Shown piece by piece: positions 35,865 through 47,097 of a stretch of DNA of 64,000 nt (the first letter of the stretch is position 1; every line of letters begins with the position of its first letter). The notes under the pieces are model-generated. The model made no database searches, was not told where the DNA came from, and saw nothing but the letters and a program-made list of their open reading frames with translations. The DNA is from Heterodera schachtii. Its lineage: Eukaryota; Nematoda; Chromadorea; Rhabditida; Heteroderidae. Where the stretch lies: contig SIJG01000016.1 in NCBI GenBank assembly GCA_023374025.1, positions 434,001-498,000 of the forward strand, read 5' to 3'. Position numbers and translations under genes: made by a program.

Positions 35865-36615
35865 ATGCTTAATATGAATTATAAATTCAATGTATTCTCT
35901 TTTCAACGTTATAGATTGGAAAATGGAAGCAATTCTAACAAAAAGAACCGTACCAAGCTTCAACACATTGGCCATTCATACATTTTTCACAAGCCGAGTG
36001 CCGATGGTGAAGTTCGCTTTTGGGCCTGTGAACACCATCACGCAAAAGACATCACTTGCAAAGGGCGCCTTCACACTAACCTCAACAACAACGTTTTGCG
36101 TGAAGTTGGAAACCACCAGTGTGAACCAAGTGCAGCTCGAATGGAAGCACAACGAGTCATCACTGGAATCAAACGCCGGGCGGAACAAACAATGGAACCA
36201 CCAGCAACAATTCGCTCATTGGCACTGCAGAATATGGCCACGCCAGTCCTCGCGCAACTCCCTACCAAGAATGCGATAAAAAAAGTTTTTTCTCTTCTTT
36301 TTTGTTATGAGATTTTTGTGCTTAGGTAATCAAGCGTGTACGCCATGAAATAAACGCACCACCGCCAATTCCAAACACGCTCACAGACTTAATCATCCCA
36401 GACGCATACCAAACGTATGGACGCACCGAAGAACAAATGGACAATTTTTGTTGTCCGATTCGGGAGTTTACCAAGAGAACGGGAGGGAACAGAGGTAATA
36501 CACATGCGCACTTTTTAATTATTTAAAGCGCAATTTAGAATACTGATATTTGGACGTTTTGACCCCTGGAATCATTGCTCTGGACATGGCTCTTCCCGAC
36601 GAACTTGGCGCCCCT
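35865..36615 (+). pseudogene. FLYWCH/MULE transposase relic, 5' part
   Basis: Plus-strand frame 35865-36270 carries a FLYWCH finger: HSYIFHKPSADGEVRFWACEHHH...CKGRLHT...VGNHQCEP. After a small intron it continues as VIKRVRHEINAPPPIPNTL and PDAYQTYGR, then ILIFGRF at about 36545, the order seen at the N-terminus of nematode MULE transposases. The catalytic DGTF region is degraded by small indels (about 36590-36615). The gene is then cut by the MULE element at 36616. Its continuation may be at 39514-39556 and after 47683. Confidence 0.75.
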
Positions 36616-39513
36616 ACAAAATGTCCAAGCCACGAAATGTCCAAGCCTCGAAATGTCCATAAGGGTAAAAAACACGAAATGTCCAAAACTCGAAAAAGCT
36701 AATAAAAACCCGGAAACGAGTCCAATTTAGGGTTTTTGGGGTCGCTGAATACGAATACAACCTTTATACAACCCCATTTCATATCCCTGGACCCAAATAT
36801 AAACATGAAACACCAAAATAAACTAAGAATTTATACAAGATGGCGACCAAAGTTCGAACAAGTTTTTTGGGTTCCCAAGTGATCCGAATTCTATCTCTAG
36901 GCAAACTACACATAGTGAAAATGAATGAATTTATTAAACATTCAATAAAAAATTCATTACGGAACACGGACAATCGATTCATCAAAATTCACGAAATCTT
37001 TCAATTTTGCTGCATATCCTTCAATTTGTAGACCGAGCGCCGTCATCAGATCACGAATTTCACCGTTGCTGTTGTACGACGCGTCCGCCAAAATCCGCAT
37101 AATGACAGCATCCTGAAGGATGTATCGTTTGTGTCGCTTGTGAATGAAATGGCGAGCAGATCGGGCAGCGTCCACCTGTCTGTCGATGCTTTCATTCACC
37201 CCACAGATGAAGTCCGAGAGTGCCGGGTGGTGACAGAGACCTTTCTAAATATATTTTTTAAAATTTGCTTGTAGTAAATAAAAAACCATAAAATGCAGAT
37301 GGGTTGCCTCCAGTCCATTGTTTGTACGAGCGAGGGCAGATGCGGCCTGCGAGTGCATGTTCCAAATTGGAATTGGGAAATGAGGCGTCCGACAGATTTC
37401 TTCCTCCCACACGGGAACTAAATTTTTTTTATTAAATATAAACGAAAAATTAATGAAAAAATATGCCTGAAGGCACTGTTGAAGTCGATAGCGAGCTCAA
37501 CGAATATTGAAGCAGCTGTTCTTGTGGAGTCATAGTGCTTGGCCATGTAAGAGTTGATGGCGCCGGTGAGCCGATGCCGAACTGTATTGGAGCAGCCGCG
37601 TAACTGTGTTCCGAGTTGATCGTCGACATTGTTGTCCCTAGTTCAGCTTAAAAAATTGAAATTTTGGAAATCGGTGCAAAAATACGAAAACAAACAATGG
37701 TTGGCGCTGGACAAAAAACTGATTTGGTTGGCTCCAAATGCAGTAGCACCATCCAACAACTGGCGTTGTGTCAAGCCGATGTATGTTCGAGAGAAGTAAA
37801 GGAAAAACTCATGCATTCCTGCAGGAGCTGACGTCAAAATAATTGAGAAAGCCATTCTGACAACGCTGGGAGGCAAAAGTGGCAAAGAAAGAACACTTCT
37901 GAAAAGGAATTTAATTTCACCAAAAAAATTTAACCGGAATGTGTTGCGAACTTCCTCCCCACGTTCTGTCTTCTCACCATACAAATGCACAAGACCAAGT
38001 CGTTTGAAGTTCCTGTACAGGCTTTGCCCGTAATGGAACATGCAGCACTTTATCTGTGCCGTGGGAAATGCCGTACGGACCGAAGCAATTTCGGCCTTTT
38101 CAAAGTCACACAAGACTAAAAATATCATTTTTTGGTTTGCTTTTTGTAAATTTCAAAGGGTTAACCTTTGCTTGGGACCTCCGGAGAGATGCGTTCACGG
38201 AGAAAGTTCAGTGCTTCTTCGTAGTAGCGTCGCTGTTTCCCAGGCAGAAGACACCACATACAGATGCACATTCTCTGATGCACTGAAGCACCAATGACGA
38301 AGCACTGCTCCCACATCGTTGGAGCGCATTTGAAAGTTCCGTCGAGATGCCACGTGCCAGATTGGCGCAAAATGCCCAGAGTCTAAAAAATGCAAATAAT
38401 AAACTGAATTTTATAGCCAGAAAATTTACGCACTGCCGAAAATAAGGACAACGTCCTTTTCGCCTTGCCTGACATTGCGACTGTCATACAAGACGATGTC
38501 CTCACCGCCCTTTTCGCGTAACGTTGCTGGGATGACAAAGGCCAGTGGGTTCTGCACGTCGGCGTTTCCCAGCAGCTTTCTCTTCTCACGCCGCATCATT
38601 TGGGTCATCGCCACAAATGCTTCATCTGTTGCTGATCGCCTCACTTTTGCCAAAAGTCGTGTGGGCTTCAGACACGGCTCGGCCTGGACACTTTCTTTGA
38701 TTTTCTGTCGCCTTGATTCTGCCTTTAACACAGCATTAATTATTTGGTTTTAAATTTAAACAAACTTGTTGTTTCTGAGGCGCTGGGAGGTGGTTATGTT
38801 CTTTTTGACCCAAGGTTCCAGTAGCTCCGATTTCGTCATTGTTTGTTGTTTGCGTATGCTGAGCAACTGCGGTTTGCGCATCTCCAACGGTCCCCTGAGT
38901 GGTGTGTGTAACGAAATCCTGAACATTTGGAGTCTATTTTTTTGTGTCGCTTCAAACGTACCATTCAACAATAGGCAATGTCCCCCAAAATTTGTTTTTC
39001 CGCGCTCAAAGGTCACTGTTGAAAGTTCAGCCTCGTTCAAAGTCTGTTGTTCAACGTTGTCGAAAGTTATCACGGCATTCAGTTCGCCAAGCTCCACTCC
39101 CAAATTCACGGCCTCCTCAGTTGTGTTTGAAATGTCTGAAATATAACGCTTCTTCCGACTTTTTTGTAGACTTTCAAGCTTATTACGAATCATTTGGTCC
39201 ATGAATAGAAAAATCTAGTCGTCAGTACAGCACACATTTAAAATAATTTTTGAACCTATTTCTTGTTCGGGTGGATCTAAGGTTAGGCAAGGGGCAATAT
39301 AAAGGTTGTATTCGTATTCAGCGACCCCAAAAACCCTAAATTGGACTCGTTTCCGGGTTTTTATTAGCTTTTCGAGTTTTGGACATTTCGTGTTTTTTAC
39401 CCTTATGGACATTTCGAGGCTTGGACATTTCGTGGCTTGGACATTTCGTGGCTTGGACATTTTGAGGCTTGGACATTTCGTGGCTTGGACATTTCGAGGC
39501 TTGGACATTTCGT
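36616..39513. mobile_element. MULE (Mutator-like) element with long minisatellite-bearing inverted repeats
   Basis: Left (36616-36780) and right (about 39285-39513) ends are inverted copies. Each end carries tandem 16-bp units GAAATGTCCAAGCCTC (four on the left, about seven on the right), then a shared GGGTTTTTGGGGTCGCTGAA block. A minus-strand transposase gene fills the interior. No 9-bp target duplication was found, so exact ends are approximate. Confidence 0.8.
36957..39202 (-). CDS. MULE transposase
   Basis: Multi-exon, start ATG at 39202, last codons near 36957. N-terminal FLYWCH-like exon (39202-38760), then LLAKVRRSATDEAF...NPLAFVIPATL...VVLIFG; HLDGTFKCAPTMWEQCFVIGASV with the first catalytic Asp (DGTF); CDFEKAEIASVRTAFPTAQIK with the second; CMFHYGQSLYRN; HEFFLYFSRTYIG; HYDSTRTAAS; ARTNNGLEATH, the usual NNxLE/H end; and a final helical exon. 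It catalyses cut-and-paste transposition of the element. Most exons join with GT-AG introns of 45-80 nt and no stop was noticed inside, so it may be recent, though all joints were not proven. Confidence 0.85.
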
Positions 39514-39556
39514 TGGTCAGCGAATTTTATTTGTGTCGTCGGCATTTGTACATACG

Positions 39557-39841
39557 TAATATTTTTGAGTCCACCGCACACGACGAACACACACAATCAA
39601 ATGACCAAATAGGCTTACAACTTTAATAAAATCACACCAAACAAAATTAAGCAAAGTCGGAAGACGAGATGAGAAGCAATCAAATTACAATTAAAACCAA
39701 ATTTACGGAGGAGACCAAAAGAAGACCAAATTGAGGAGAATAATACACGAATGAATAATGAGAAAGAATAAAAGAGAGTCAAATATCGAAGTCAAAACGC
39801 CAAAACAATTAAAAATAGACACAAATTTAAATAATTAACAC
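39557..39841 (-). repeat. 3' LTR of the gypsy-type retrotransposon
   Basis: 285 bp, matches 47398-47682 with about seven differences. In element orientation it begins TGTTAATTATTTAAATTTG. A purine-rich tract with GGGGATG borders its upstream side (about 39842-39850). Confidence 0.9.
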
Positions 39842-39933
39842 ATCCCCAAACGCTGAGAAGAGGCGTCCCTGCCGTAACAAATAGAAACCCGCGCATTCGA
39901 CTGTCAAAAGGGGCGTTCGTTTGGGTGTAGAGC

Positions 39934-42900
39934 TCACTGCCGACGGAAGCCGCGCATGAAACGACGACCACCCGCACCAGAGAAGGAAGAGTTGGAGTTG
40001 TAGCCGCGGTAAGGATGCATGCGCATGTAAGGACCGGACACAAGGCGGTCGTCTCGACCCAACCCTGATCGATTAGACAAGGCACGTGATGGAGGTCGGT
40101 CGCCTGGACCCAAACCCCCACGTTGGTTTTGGCGGACGACATGAACAGCAGAACGGAGCGAACGAATTCCGAGCTCTTTGTTGCCGGGAAAAGAAGGAAT
40201 TTGAGATTGGACCCAAACAGCCAAAGTCTTCACGCCCTCCGGTGTCATCCATCCGTCAGCTGCCACGCGCGTCGTGTCAAATGTGTCTCCATGGCGAAAA
40301 ATCTCCAAAATGCTTCTCCCACTTGGTGTCACGCCCACAAACCACTCCGGGACCAATTGGGCCAAACGAGTGACGAATTCGCCAAATTCGTTGTCCTTTT
40401 GTCGAATGTACGGCGGTGGGATCCAAAACACGTGGGCAGTGCAAAAGCGGTTGCACATTTGTTTGAGTCGGGTGCACTGCTCCATAATTTGGTCGACCGT
40501 TTCCGATTGATTCAGCGAGTCGCGGCCAACGCAGATCAGAACGGCTTTGACATTGCTTGAAAGAACACACTCATTCAGCGCTCTGATGACCAATGGCAAT
40601 GGTCCTCGCTCCACGCCAATGAATTGTGTTTTGTCGCGCATTTCCGACAGAAGCTGGTGGCATGACGAATCGCCGACAAGGACACGAGTTTTGTCGACAA
40701 ATGTGGTGGCATTGTGGACCAATTTTGCGCGCACTTTCTCGAGGACGAGGCCCGTTCGTTCAAAGATCATTGTCCAACCGCTCTTCTCCGATTCAGCCAA
40801 CTTTTCCAACGCTGGAGGAGGCGCCATCTGAATTGATCCATTTTGTTCCGTTTTTGTCTTCTTGTCAGTGACCATAATTGCCGAAAAGCCCGATTTTTCC
40901 AGCACTTCCTTGGCCAAGACACAGTTTTTAGACCATAAGTTCCAAATTTCTTCCACATTATCAATCGTTGGGAAACTTCCGCTCTTCACATTGTCTTTTC
41001 TTCCTCCTTCGTACATCACAAGCTCAAATCCTGGATCGGATTTGACCACCAGTTGGACCAAATTTTGAGCTGCCGATGCCGAAACAGCTGAACCCGAACG
41101 CAGCAGGAAAACTGAGAGCAGAGCTTGTAGCGGGGTTTGGATGGTCAATTGGCCAGTTTCAGAGGCAGCCTCAAGGACCGGGTCGAGATCCGTGCATCTC
41201 ATTCTGGTGCACACTTCGTGACCCTTTCCACAACAAATCGATGACCATGAAAGCGCGTAATTGTCCTCTCCGTCCAATTCCATATCGCCGCCTAAAAATT
41301 CAATTGTCCCTAATTGAATTATCGATTGTTTGTCAATTCGGCCAATTTCTCCATTATTTCCCCGTTTTTTCGGCTCCTTTTCTGTCAATTCCAAATTAGG
41401 TGTAAGCAATGCGTTGAGAACATTTCTATAGACATTTCTTCCTTTTGGGAGGGTCGAAATGTTCGGTAATCCTGGTGGTACTCGGACTAAACGTTCCAAA
41501 GGCACTGAAATTGGTTCTGCATTCTTTTTATCGACAGGAACCAATTTTGCTGAGGATTTTGAAATTTCAATTATTTTGTATGGGCCAAAATTGTTCCACA
41601 TCAGCTTTTTATGCGGTGAACGACTGTTTGAGCCTGGGAATATCACCATACAGTTGTCCCCTTGGCCAAATTTGTTTTCTGTCACATTTGGTCGTTTGTC
41701 GTAATACATTTTCGACTTTTCTCGTGAATTTTCTGCAGTTTTTCCGGCAACACTGATGATATCTTTTATGTTTTCGCGGAAAATTTGCAAATACGTTTCT
41801 TGATCGATTGTGTAAGCAGGGTTTTTCTGCCAATTTATGTCATGGTCTCCAGGAAAATTGGCGGATTTTCCAAATAGCATTTTGTACGGCGAAAATCCGG
41901 TGACCTCAGAGGGTGTAGTGTTGTAGCAAAATGTTATAAACGGAAGTCGCTCATCCCAACTCCAATTTGAGCCAGTTGATCGCCGTAACATGTTCAAAAT
42001 TGTTTGGTTCGCCCTTTCAGTTACGCCATTTGCTTGAGGGTCGTACCCTGACGTTACTGTCTTTTCAACGCCAAGCATTTTTGTAATTTCTGCCAATGTT
42101 TCGTTAACAAATTCGCCTCCTCGGTCGCTGTGGATGCGTTTTGGAGTGCCAAAGATTAGAACAAACTCTTTGACAAATGCACTAGCGACTGTTTCACTGT
42201 TTTTATTCGGAATCGGAACAGTGACCAAATATTTGGTGAAGTGGTCGATGATAACGAGGACATAACGATTTTGTGATTCCGATGGTCCGATTGAGAGTAT
42301 GTCAAGGCAAACAAGTTCCAATGGTTCCGAACTTTTAACAATTTGCATGGGTGGTTCATTCCCTCGAGGTTTGCGAGTATGAGCGCAGATTCTGCAACTC
42401 ATCACAAATTTAACGCAATCACTCAACATATTTGGCCAAAAATATCTTTCTGAAAGCTGTCTCCATAACTTTTTGCCACTTAAATGCCCTGCACATTTTC
42501 CTTCGTGACGTTGGCTTATCAAATCTTTTCTGTATTTTTCAGGCACGAACAGACGAATGGACTCATTTTTCTGATCAGCAAAGTACAACAAACCATCAAT
42601 CAACGCAAAATTATGAATTTTATCCATTAAACTCTGTGTTTCACGCAAACTTTGCGGCGTGATTTTCCTCTCCAAAAATTCATAAACATTCTTTAGTTCA
42701 CTGTTTTTCGTCAAATCAACCCATTCAATTCGATTGACGTTCTCCAGCAACGGATGATCTGTTGTCACATTTTGACTTATGGCCAAATTGTTGATAACTG
42801 CAATTTCGTCCGGGCTTGCTTCCAACAAACTTTCCACTTTTTCTGTCTTTGTTTGATCACCAGTCCGTGATAGAAGGTCAGCAACAACATTTTGTTTTCC

Positions 42901-45900
42901 TGGCTGATATTCGACGGTCAGTTGAAATCGGGCATTGATCTCCATCAACCACCGATCAACTCGTGCGTTTCCGGTTTCTTTTTTACTCCGAAACATTGGA
43001 ACTAATGCTTTGTGGTCTGTGATCACTCGGCACGGAATTCCAGTGATGAACTGTGAAAATTTTCGAGTTCCGAACCTTATTGCTAACGCCTCGAGTTCAG
43101 TTGGACAATATTTACTTTCATACTTATTGCATTGGCGAGAAGCAAAGTAAATTGGACGTATGTTTTTTTGATCGTCGCACTGGCAAAGTACTGCAGAAAT
43201 TCCTATTTTACTGGCATCGGTCAAAATGATGAATCGCCTTAACGGGTTTTCGACGGCTGCTTTGAAGTCAGGAAAATATAAGACAACATCTTCCAACACT
43301 TTTCTCTTCAGATCATTGACAATTTGCCGTTCTTTCACATTCATGACAAATGGCGTATTTTCTTTTACCAAATGAAAAAGTGGTGCTGCCAACGAACCAA
43401 AACCGTAAATAAACTTTCGGTAATAAGTCATGAAACCAAGGAATGACTGCAATTGTTTTTTGGTTGCAGGAATAGGAAGATCGAGAATTGGGCGAGTTTT
43501 ATCCGCATCCATTTTTATACCATTTCTGGTCAAAATGTGCCCTAAAAACGGTAATTCTTCTGCAGCAAAATGACACTTTTCGATTTTTAGCTTCAACTCT
43601 GCTCTGCCGACGCGTTCAAATACTTCCTTTAAATGTATCAAATGTTCTTCCCAAGTCTCGGATGCAACCAAAATGTCATCGACGTAAATGAAAACGAAAT
43701 CATTTATCATTCCGTCAAAAAGATTCGTCATAAAACGCTGATAAGTGGCAACTGCATTACACAGACCAAATGGAAGAACAGTGAACTCATGGAGTCCAAA
43801 TTCTGTGATGAACCCAGTTTTTTGAACTGAATTCTCGTGCATTCTGATTTGCCAGTAACCGGACATAAAATCAAGAGTTGAAAAATAGCGTTTTCCGCTC
43901 AAGGCCATTAAAATGTGATCGATGTTTGGAAGTGGAAAGGCGTCCTTTTTAGTTACTGAGTTAATTGCTCTGTAATCGATACAAAATCGTAAGGTTCCAT
44001 CTCGTTTTGGCACAAGCACAATTGGACTTGCCCACGGTGAATTAGATGGCCGAATGAGTCCTCGACCCAAATAGTCCCTCAACATTTCAGAAACTTTTTC
44101 TCGATAAGCATACGGAACTGGCCGCATTCTGCTCCTTATTGGCGTCGCATCTCCGGTATCAATGACATGTTCAACCAAACTCGTCTGAGTTAATTCATGG
44201 TCGTGCAAAGCGAAAACATTTTCAAATTGATTGATCAACTGATCCAAATTTTTAATTTGACTTTGTTGAAGGTCCTTGACCCTTGGCAACCAAATATCTC
44301 GTATTGCCGCAAATTTTGTCAATTTTTCTTCTTGACGCCCATCACTGACATAAGCAATCAATGGTGAAAGAAGGAAATCTTCCACTTCGGCAAATTCTTC
44401 AACAACCTCGGCATTTCCAACACATTCATTCATTTCCATAATCTTTGGAAGTGAAGAAAAATTGGTTACAGGTGCAACAAATTTTCCGTTTTCCGAAACA
44501 GCAATTGTTGGTTCAATTCGGATTTCTTTTTCAGTTTCCAAATTTGGAAAAATTGCCACATTCTTTCCTTCCAAACTTATTGGTCCTGACAACTCAACCA
44601 AGGTTGTGGCACGAGGCAATAAAGTCGTCCGGTAAATGACGTGCACCGGGTTTTTCTCCTCATTATCAACTTCGGTAAAATTGATCATTTCGTTGTTCAG
44701 GCCGTCATAAAGCTTAAAATTCAGACGCGCCAATGCATTCGTGCCAAAAAGGAAGTCATAGCCAAATGATGCGCTTGTCACGTGAAAACGGATCCAAACT
44801 TCGTTTCCCTTTCTGACAATTGGGAGAGAAACAACTCCTATGTACTCAACCGCTTTTCCGTTGATGTCCACAACTCGCGTACTCCGTTTGCTTGGACAAA
44901 GTTGAACTTTCTCTATACTTTTTTCTGCCGTGATTTTGGAAAAGAATAGGAAGGAGACCAATGAAACTTGGGCACCGCCATCTAACATAGCAGTCCCTGA
45001 CAGATCACAAACCGAAACTCTTATGACCATTATTCTTCCAACTGAAACCGCATCTGTGTGCTTTTCTGTTTGATCTTTTTCAAATAAATGCTCAACTTCA
45101 GCCGTGCTCATTGCAATTCCACCAACTAAATAATTTTGGGTTGGTTGTGGGGTACTTTCTTGTTGCTCGACGAGAAAATTCTGTCGGAGAAAATTTCTCG
45201 AATTTGCGTTTGGCTTATACCCTTGGAACTGTTTCTCGTTTCTGTTGACTTCAAATGGCGTTTTATTGGCGCCAGTCCCAGGCGTACTTATATTCGTATT
45301 GTAATTTTGAGTGCCTCGGTTACGTTGTGGTTCCGTACATTGCCTGGCAAAATGTCCGAATTTTCCACAATTATAACAACTAGGCCGGTTTTGTTGCTGG
45401 TTGTTGGGTTGCGTAAAATTTTCTTGGTGAAAATGTTGCATTGGCCGTTGGTTGTATTGAGGCGCGTGAAAATTGCTGTTAAATCTAGCAAAATTGTTGG
45501 GCCTTTGCATTGCGAGCTTTGATGCCTTTTGGGTTGCTTCGGCTCGAGCCGCTAGTGCAACAAATTCGTCGAAAATCATGGATGGTCGACGGGCCAACTC
45601 AAGAGTTAATGCTAACTCAGGATTTTGGAGCGCCCTTATGAAGTGTCTAATTGAATAATCATCGTAAAGATGCTCGAGTAGCCCAGGGTAGGCTTTTCTG
45701 ACCAGTGAAGAAACACGGTCTGCCAAATCGTCAATTCTCTCATTGTTTCGGCGATAGACACCGGACATAAGCTCTTCAAATGCCGACATTTGTCTAGCAT
45801 CTGTCTCTTCCAGCAGATTTATCATCGCCCTCTTTACGCTGTCATACCGGAATGGGTTGTTTGCAACCGCAACATTGAAGGCGCGTTCGGCACGCCCCAA

Positions 45901-47052
45901 ACATTTTGATCGGAGTGCGCTTAAGCGCTTCGCTTCAGGCCATTCATCGGTTGCGACATCGAAATGCCGAAAAAACGATCGGACGCCATCTGCCCCGGAG
46001 CTCCCTTTCAGTTCAGGCAAAGAATTTAATGCCATTGAGTATGAAAAATTGTTCAGGCTATTAATTGCCTGCGCCAAAATCATATCATGCATTTCATTCC
46101 TTCGGGTGTCCGGTATGTCGTTCACATACTGATGATTTTGATTTGCGACAGGAAAATGTTGGCTATTTGGGCGCGGGTTTATATTCGGTTCTGCGTTTGG
46201 GTTTCGCCCCTCACAACCGTAATTGCGATTTCCGGGTTCAAAATTTTCAACATTACGAACCATTTGCCGGTGTAAATTTTGTTGAGAATTTTCCATTTGT
46301 CGCTGCGGATTGTTATAGCAACGAATGTTGTCTACTTGCGCATTTCGAGCAAGGGGTTCGATTGAACTCGTCGCAACATGAGCTTGGTGGTTAGCCGAAA
46401 GGCGCAAAGCTGTCAGTTGGGAGTGGACAGCCATTTGACGTACAAAAACTGGATGAACTCCGTCCACTCGCGGCTGAGTGTATTGTGCATCATTTCGCGC
46501 CGCCAAAATTTCATTTTCATGTCGGCGATTTTCCAACAAATTACCAAAATCTCGAATTCCACCACGCAAGGCACTCACTGGCGTTGATTCATGGTCAGGG
46601 GGATAAGTAGGAACTAATCCCGCATTGTTCAAATTGCTTACACCCAATTCGAAATTGTTTGACAAAAATCTTTCTCTTGTTTCTCCCAAGCCATTTACTC
46701 CCACATTTCTGTTGTTTACACGTAAAATACCCGAATTCACAAGCGGTGCATTCATGGCCATTCGCTGGTTTTGTGCATTCTCGTCTGCCACATTCACCAC
46801 TGGATTGCTGATGTTCATTGTCATTGCCAAAAGTCTGCTTCTCAAATTCTGCTCGTCGTCAAAGTCTTCGCCGTCTTCTGAAACGCCATCATTACCAACC
46901 ATTTCTACATGACCCAATTCAGGGCTAAAAGAACGGTTTTGTCCTATGTTCGGGTTAAATTGTGCTGAAATTTGGTTTCCTGCATTATCCAATGCAATTC
47001 CAAGGTTAAGGGCGCGCTGGCGCGTTAGCGGTGGCGTTCTCATATTTGCCAT
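39934..47052 (-). CDS. Gag-pol polyprotein with C-terminal SGNH-hydrolase-like domain
   Basis: 2,372 aa, one frame, ATG at 47052. Approximate residues: gag 1-550; CCHC zinc knuckle CYNCGKFGHFARQC at 558-571; aspartic protease LDGGAQVS near 690; reverse transcriptase with IYVDDIL near 1121; RNase H LTDASKIG near 1275; integrase zinc-binding HEGKCAGHLSG and CRICAHTR (1515-1555) and D-D-E core (LDILSIG, HSDRGGEF, GVTERANQ; about 1584-1677). Beyond the usual pol end is a further region of about 580 residues. It includes RVLVGDSSCHQLL (about 2125), AVLICVGRDSLNQ and DGWMTPEGVKTLAVW (about 2264). These look like SGNH/GDSL blocks I, III and V, although the block V His is not seen. The tail is Arg/Gly-rich. 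Confidence 0.93.
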   Translation of the reverse strand: MANMRTPPLTRQRALNLGIALDNAGNQISAQFNPNIGQNRSFSPELGHVEMVGNDGVSEDGEDFDDEQNLRSRLLAMTMNISNPVVNVADENAQNQRMAMNAPLVNSGILRVNNRNVGVNGLGETRERFLSNNFELGVSNLNNAGLVPTYPPDHESTPVSALRGGIRDFGNLLENRRHENEILAARNDAQYTQPRVDGVHPVFVRQMAVHSQLTALRLSANHQAHVATSSIEPLARNAQVDNIRCYNNPQRQMENSQQNLHRQMVRNVENFEPGNRNYGCEGRNPNAEPNINPRPNSQHFPVANQNHQYVNDIPDTRRNEMHDMILAQAINSLNNFSYSMALNSLPELKGSSGADGVRSFFRHFDVATDEWPEAKRLSALRSKCLGRAERAFNVAVANNPFRYDSVKRAMINLLEETDARQMSAFEELMSGVYRRNNERIDDLADRVSSLVRKAYPGLLEHLYDDYSIRHFIRALQNPELALTLELARRPSMIFDEFVALAARAEATQKASKLAMQRPNNFARFNSNFHAPQYNQRPMQHFHQENFTQPNNQQQNRPSCYNCGKFGHFARQCTEPQRNRGTQNYNTNISTPGTGANKTPFEVNRNEKQFQGYKPNANSRNFLRQNFLVEQQESTPQPTQNYLVGGIAMSTAEVEHLFEKDQTEKHTDAVSVGRIMVIRVSVCDLSGTAMLDGGAQVSLVSFLFFSKITAEKSIEKVQLCPSKRSTRVVDINGKAVEYIGVVSLPIVRKGNEVWIRFHVTSASFGYDFLFGTNALARLNFKLYDGLNNEMINFTEVDNEEKNPVHVIYRTTLLPRATTLVELSGPISLEGKNVAIFPNLETEKEIRIEPTIAVSENGKFVAPVTNFSSLPKIMEMNECVGNAEVVEEFAEVEDFLLSPLIAYVSDGRQEEKLTKFAAIRDIWLPRVKDLQQSQIKNLDQLINQFENVFALHDHELTQTSLVEHVIDTGDATPIRSRMRPVPYAYREKVSEMLRDYLGRGLIRPSNSPWASPIVLVPKRDGTLRFCIDYRAINSVTKKDAFPLPNIDHILMALSGKRYFSTLDFMSGYWQIRMHENSVQKTGFITEFGLHEFTVLPFGLCNAVATYQRFMTNLFDGMINDFVFIYVDDILVASETWEEHLIHLKEVFERVGRAELKLKIEKCHFAAEELPFLGHILTRNGIKMDADKTRPILDLPIPATKKQLQSFLGFMTYYRKFIYGFGSLAAPLFHLVKENTPFVMNVKERQIVNDLKRKVLEDVVLYFPDFKAAVENPLRRFIILTDASKIGISAVLCQCDDQKNIRPIYFASRQCNKYESKYCPTELEALAIRFGTRKFSQFITGIPCRVITDHKALVPMFRSKKETGNARVDRWLMEINARFQLTVEYQPGKQNVVADLLSRTGDQTKTEKVESLLEASPDEIAVINNLAISQNVTTDHPLLENVNRIEWVDLTKNSELKNVYEFLERKITPQSLRETQSLMDKIHNFALIDGLLYFADQKNESIRLFVPEKYRKDLISQRHEGKCAGHLSGKKLWRQLSERYFWPNMLSDCVKFVMSCRICAHTRKPRGNEPPMQIVKSSEPLELVCLDILSIGPSESQNRYVLVIIDHFTKYLVTVPIPNKNSETVASAFVKEFVLIFGTPKRIHSDRGGEFVNETLAEITKMLGVEKTVTSGYDPQANGVTERANQTILNMLRRSTGSNWSWDERLPFITFCYNTTPSEVTGFSPYKMLFGKSANFPGDHDINWQKNPAYTIDQETYLQIFRENIKDIISVAGKTAENSREKSKMYYDKRPNVTENKFGQGDNCMVIFPGSNSRSPHKKLMWNNFGPYKIIEISKSSAKLVPVDKKNAEPISVPLERLVRVPPGLPNISTLPKGRNVYRNVLNALLTPNLELTEKEPKKRGNNGEIGRIDKQSIIQLGTIEFLGGDMELDGEDNYALSWSSICCGKGHEVCTRMRCTDLDPVLEAASETGQLTIQTPLQALLSVFLLRSGSAVSASAAQNLVQLVVKSDPGFELVMYEGGRKDNVKSGSFPTIDNVEEIWNLWSKNCVLAKEVLEKSGFSAIMVTDKKTKTEQNGSIQMAPPPALEKLAESEKSGWTMIFERTGLVLEKVRAKLVHNATTFVDKTRVLVGDSSCHQLLSEMRDKTQFIGVERGPLPLVIRALNECVLSSNVKAVLICVGRDSLNQSETVDQIMEQCTRLKQMCNRFCTAHVFWIPPPYIRQKDNEFGEFVTRLAQLVPEWFVGVTPSGRSILEIFRHGDTFDTTRVAADGWMTPEGVKTLAVWVQSQIPSFPGNKELGIRSLRSAVHVVRQNQRGGLGPGDRPPSRALSNRSGLGRDDRLVSGPYMRMHPYRGYNSNSSFSGAGGRRFMRGFRRQ

Positions 47053-47097
47053 TTTTCTTTAACCGTCTTGGTTCGATTTCAATCAATTTTGACAATT

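Noticed and set aside
40086..46912. Many short plus-strand ORFs over the retrotransposon
   Set aside because: Antisense to one continuous 2,372-codon gag-pol frame with all expected domains.
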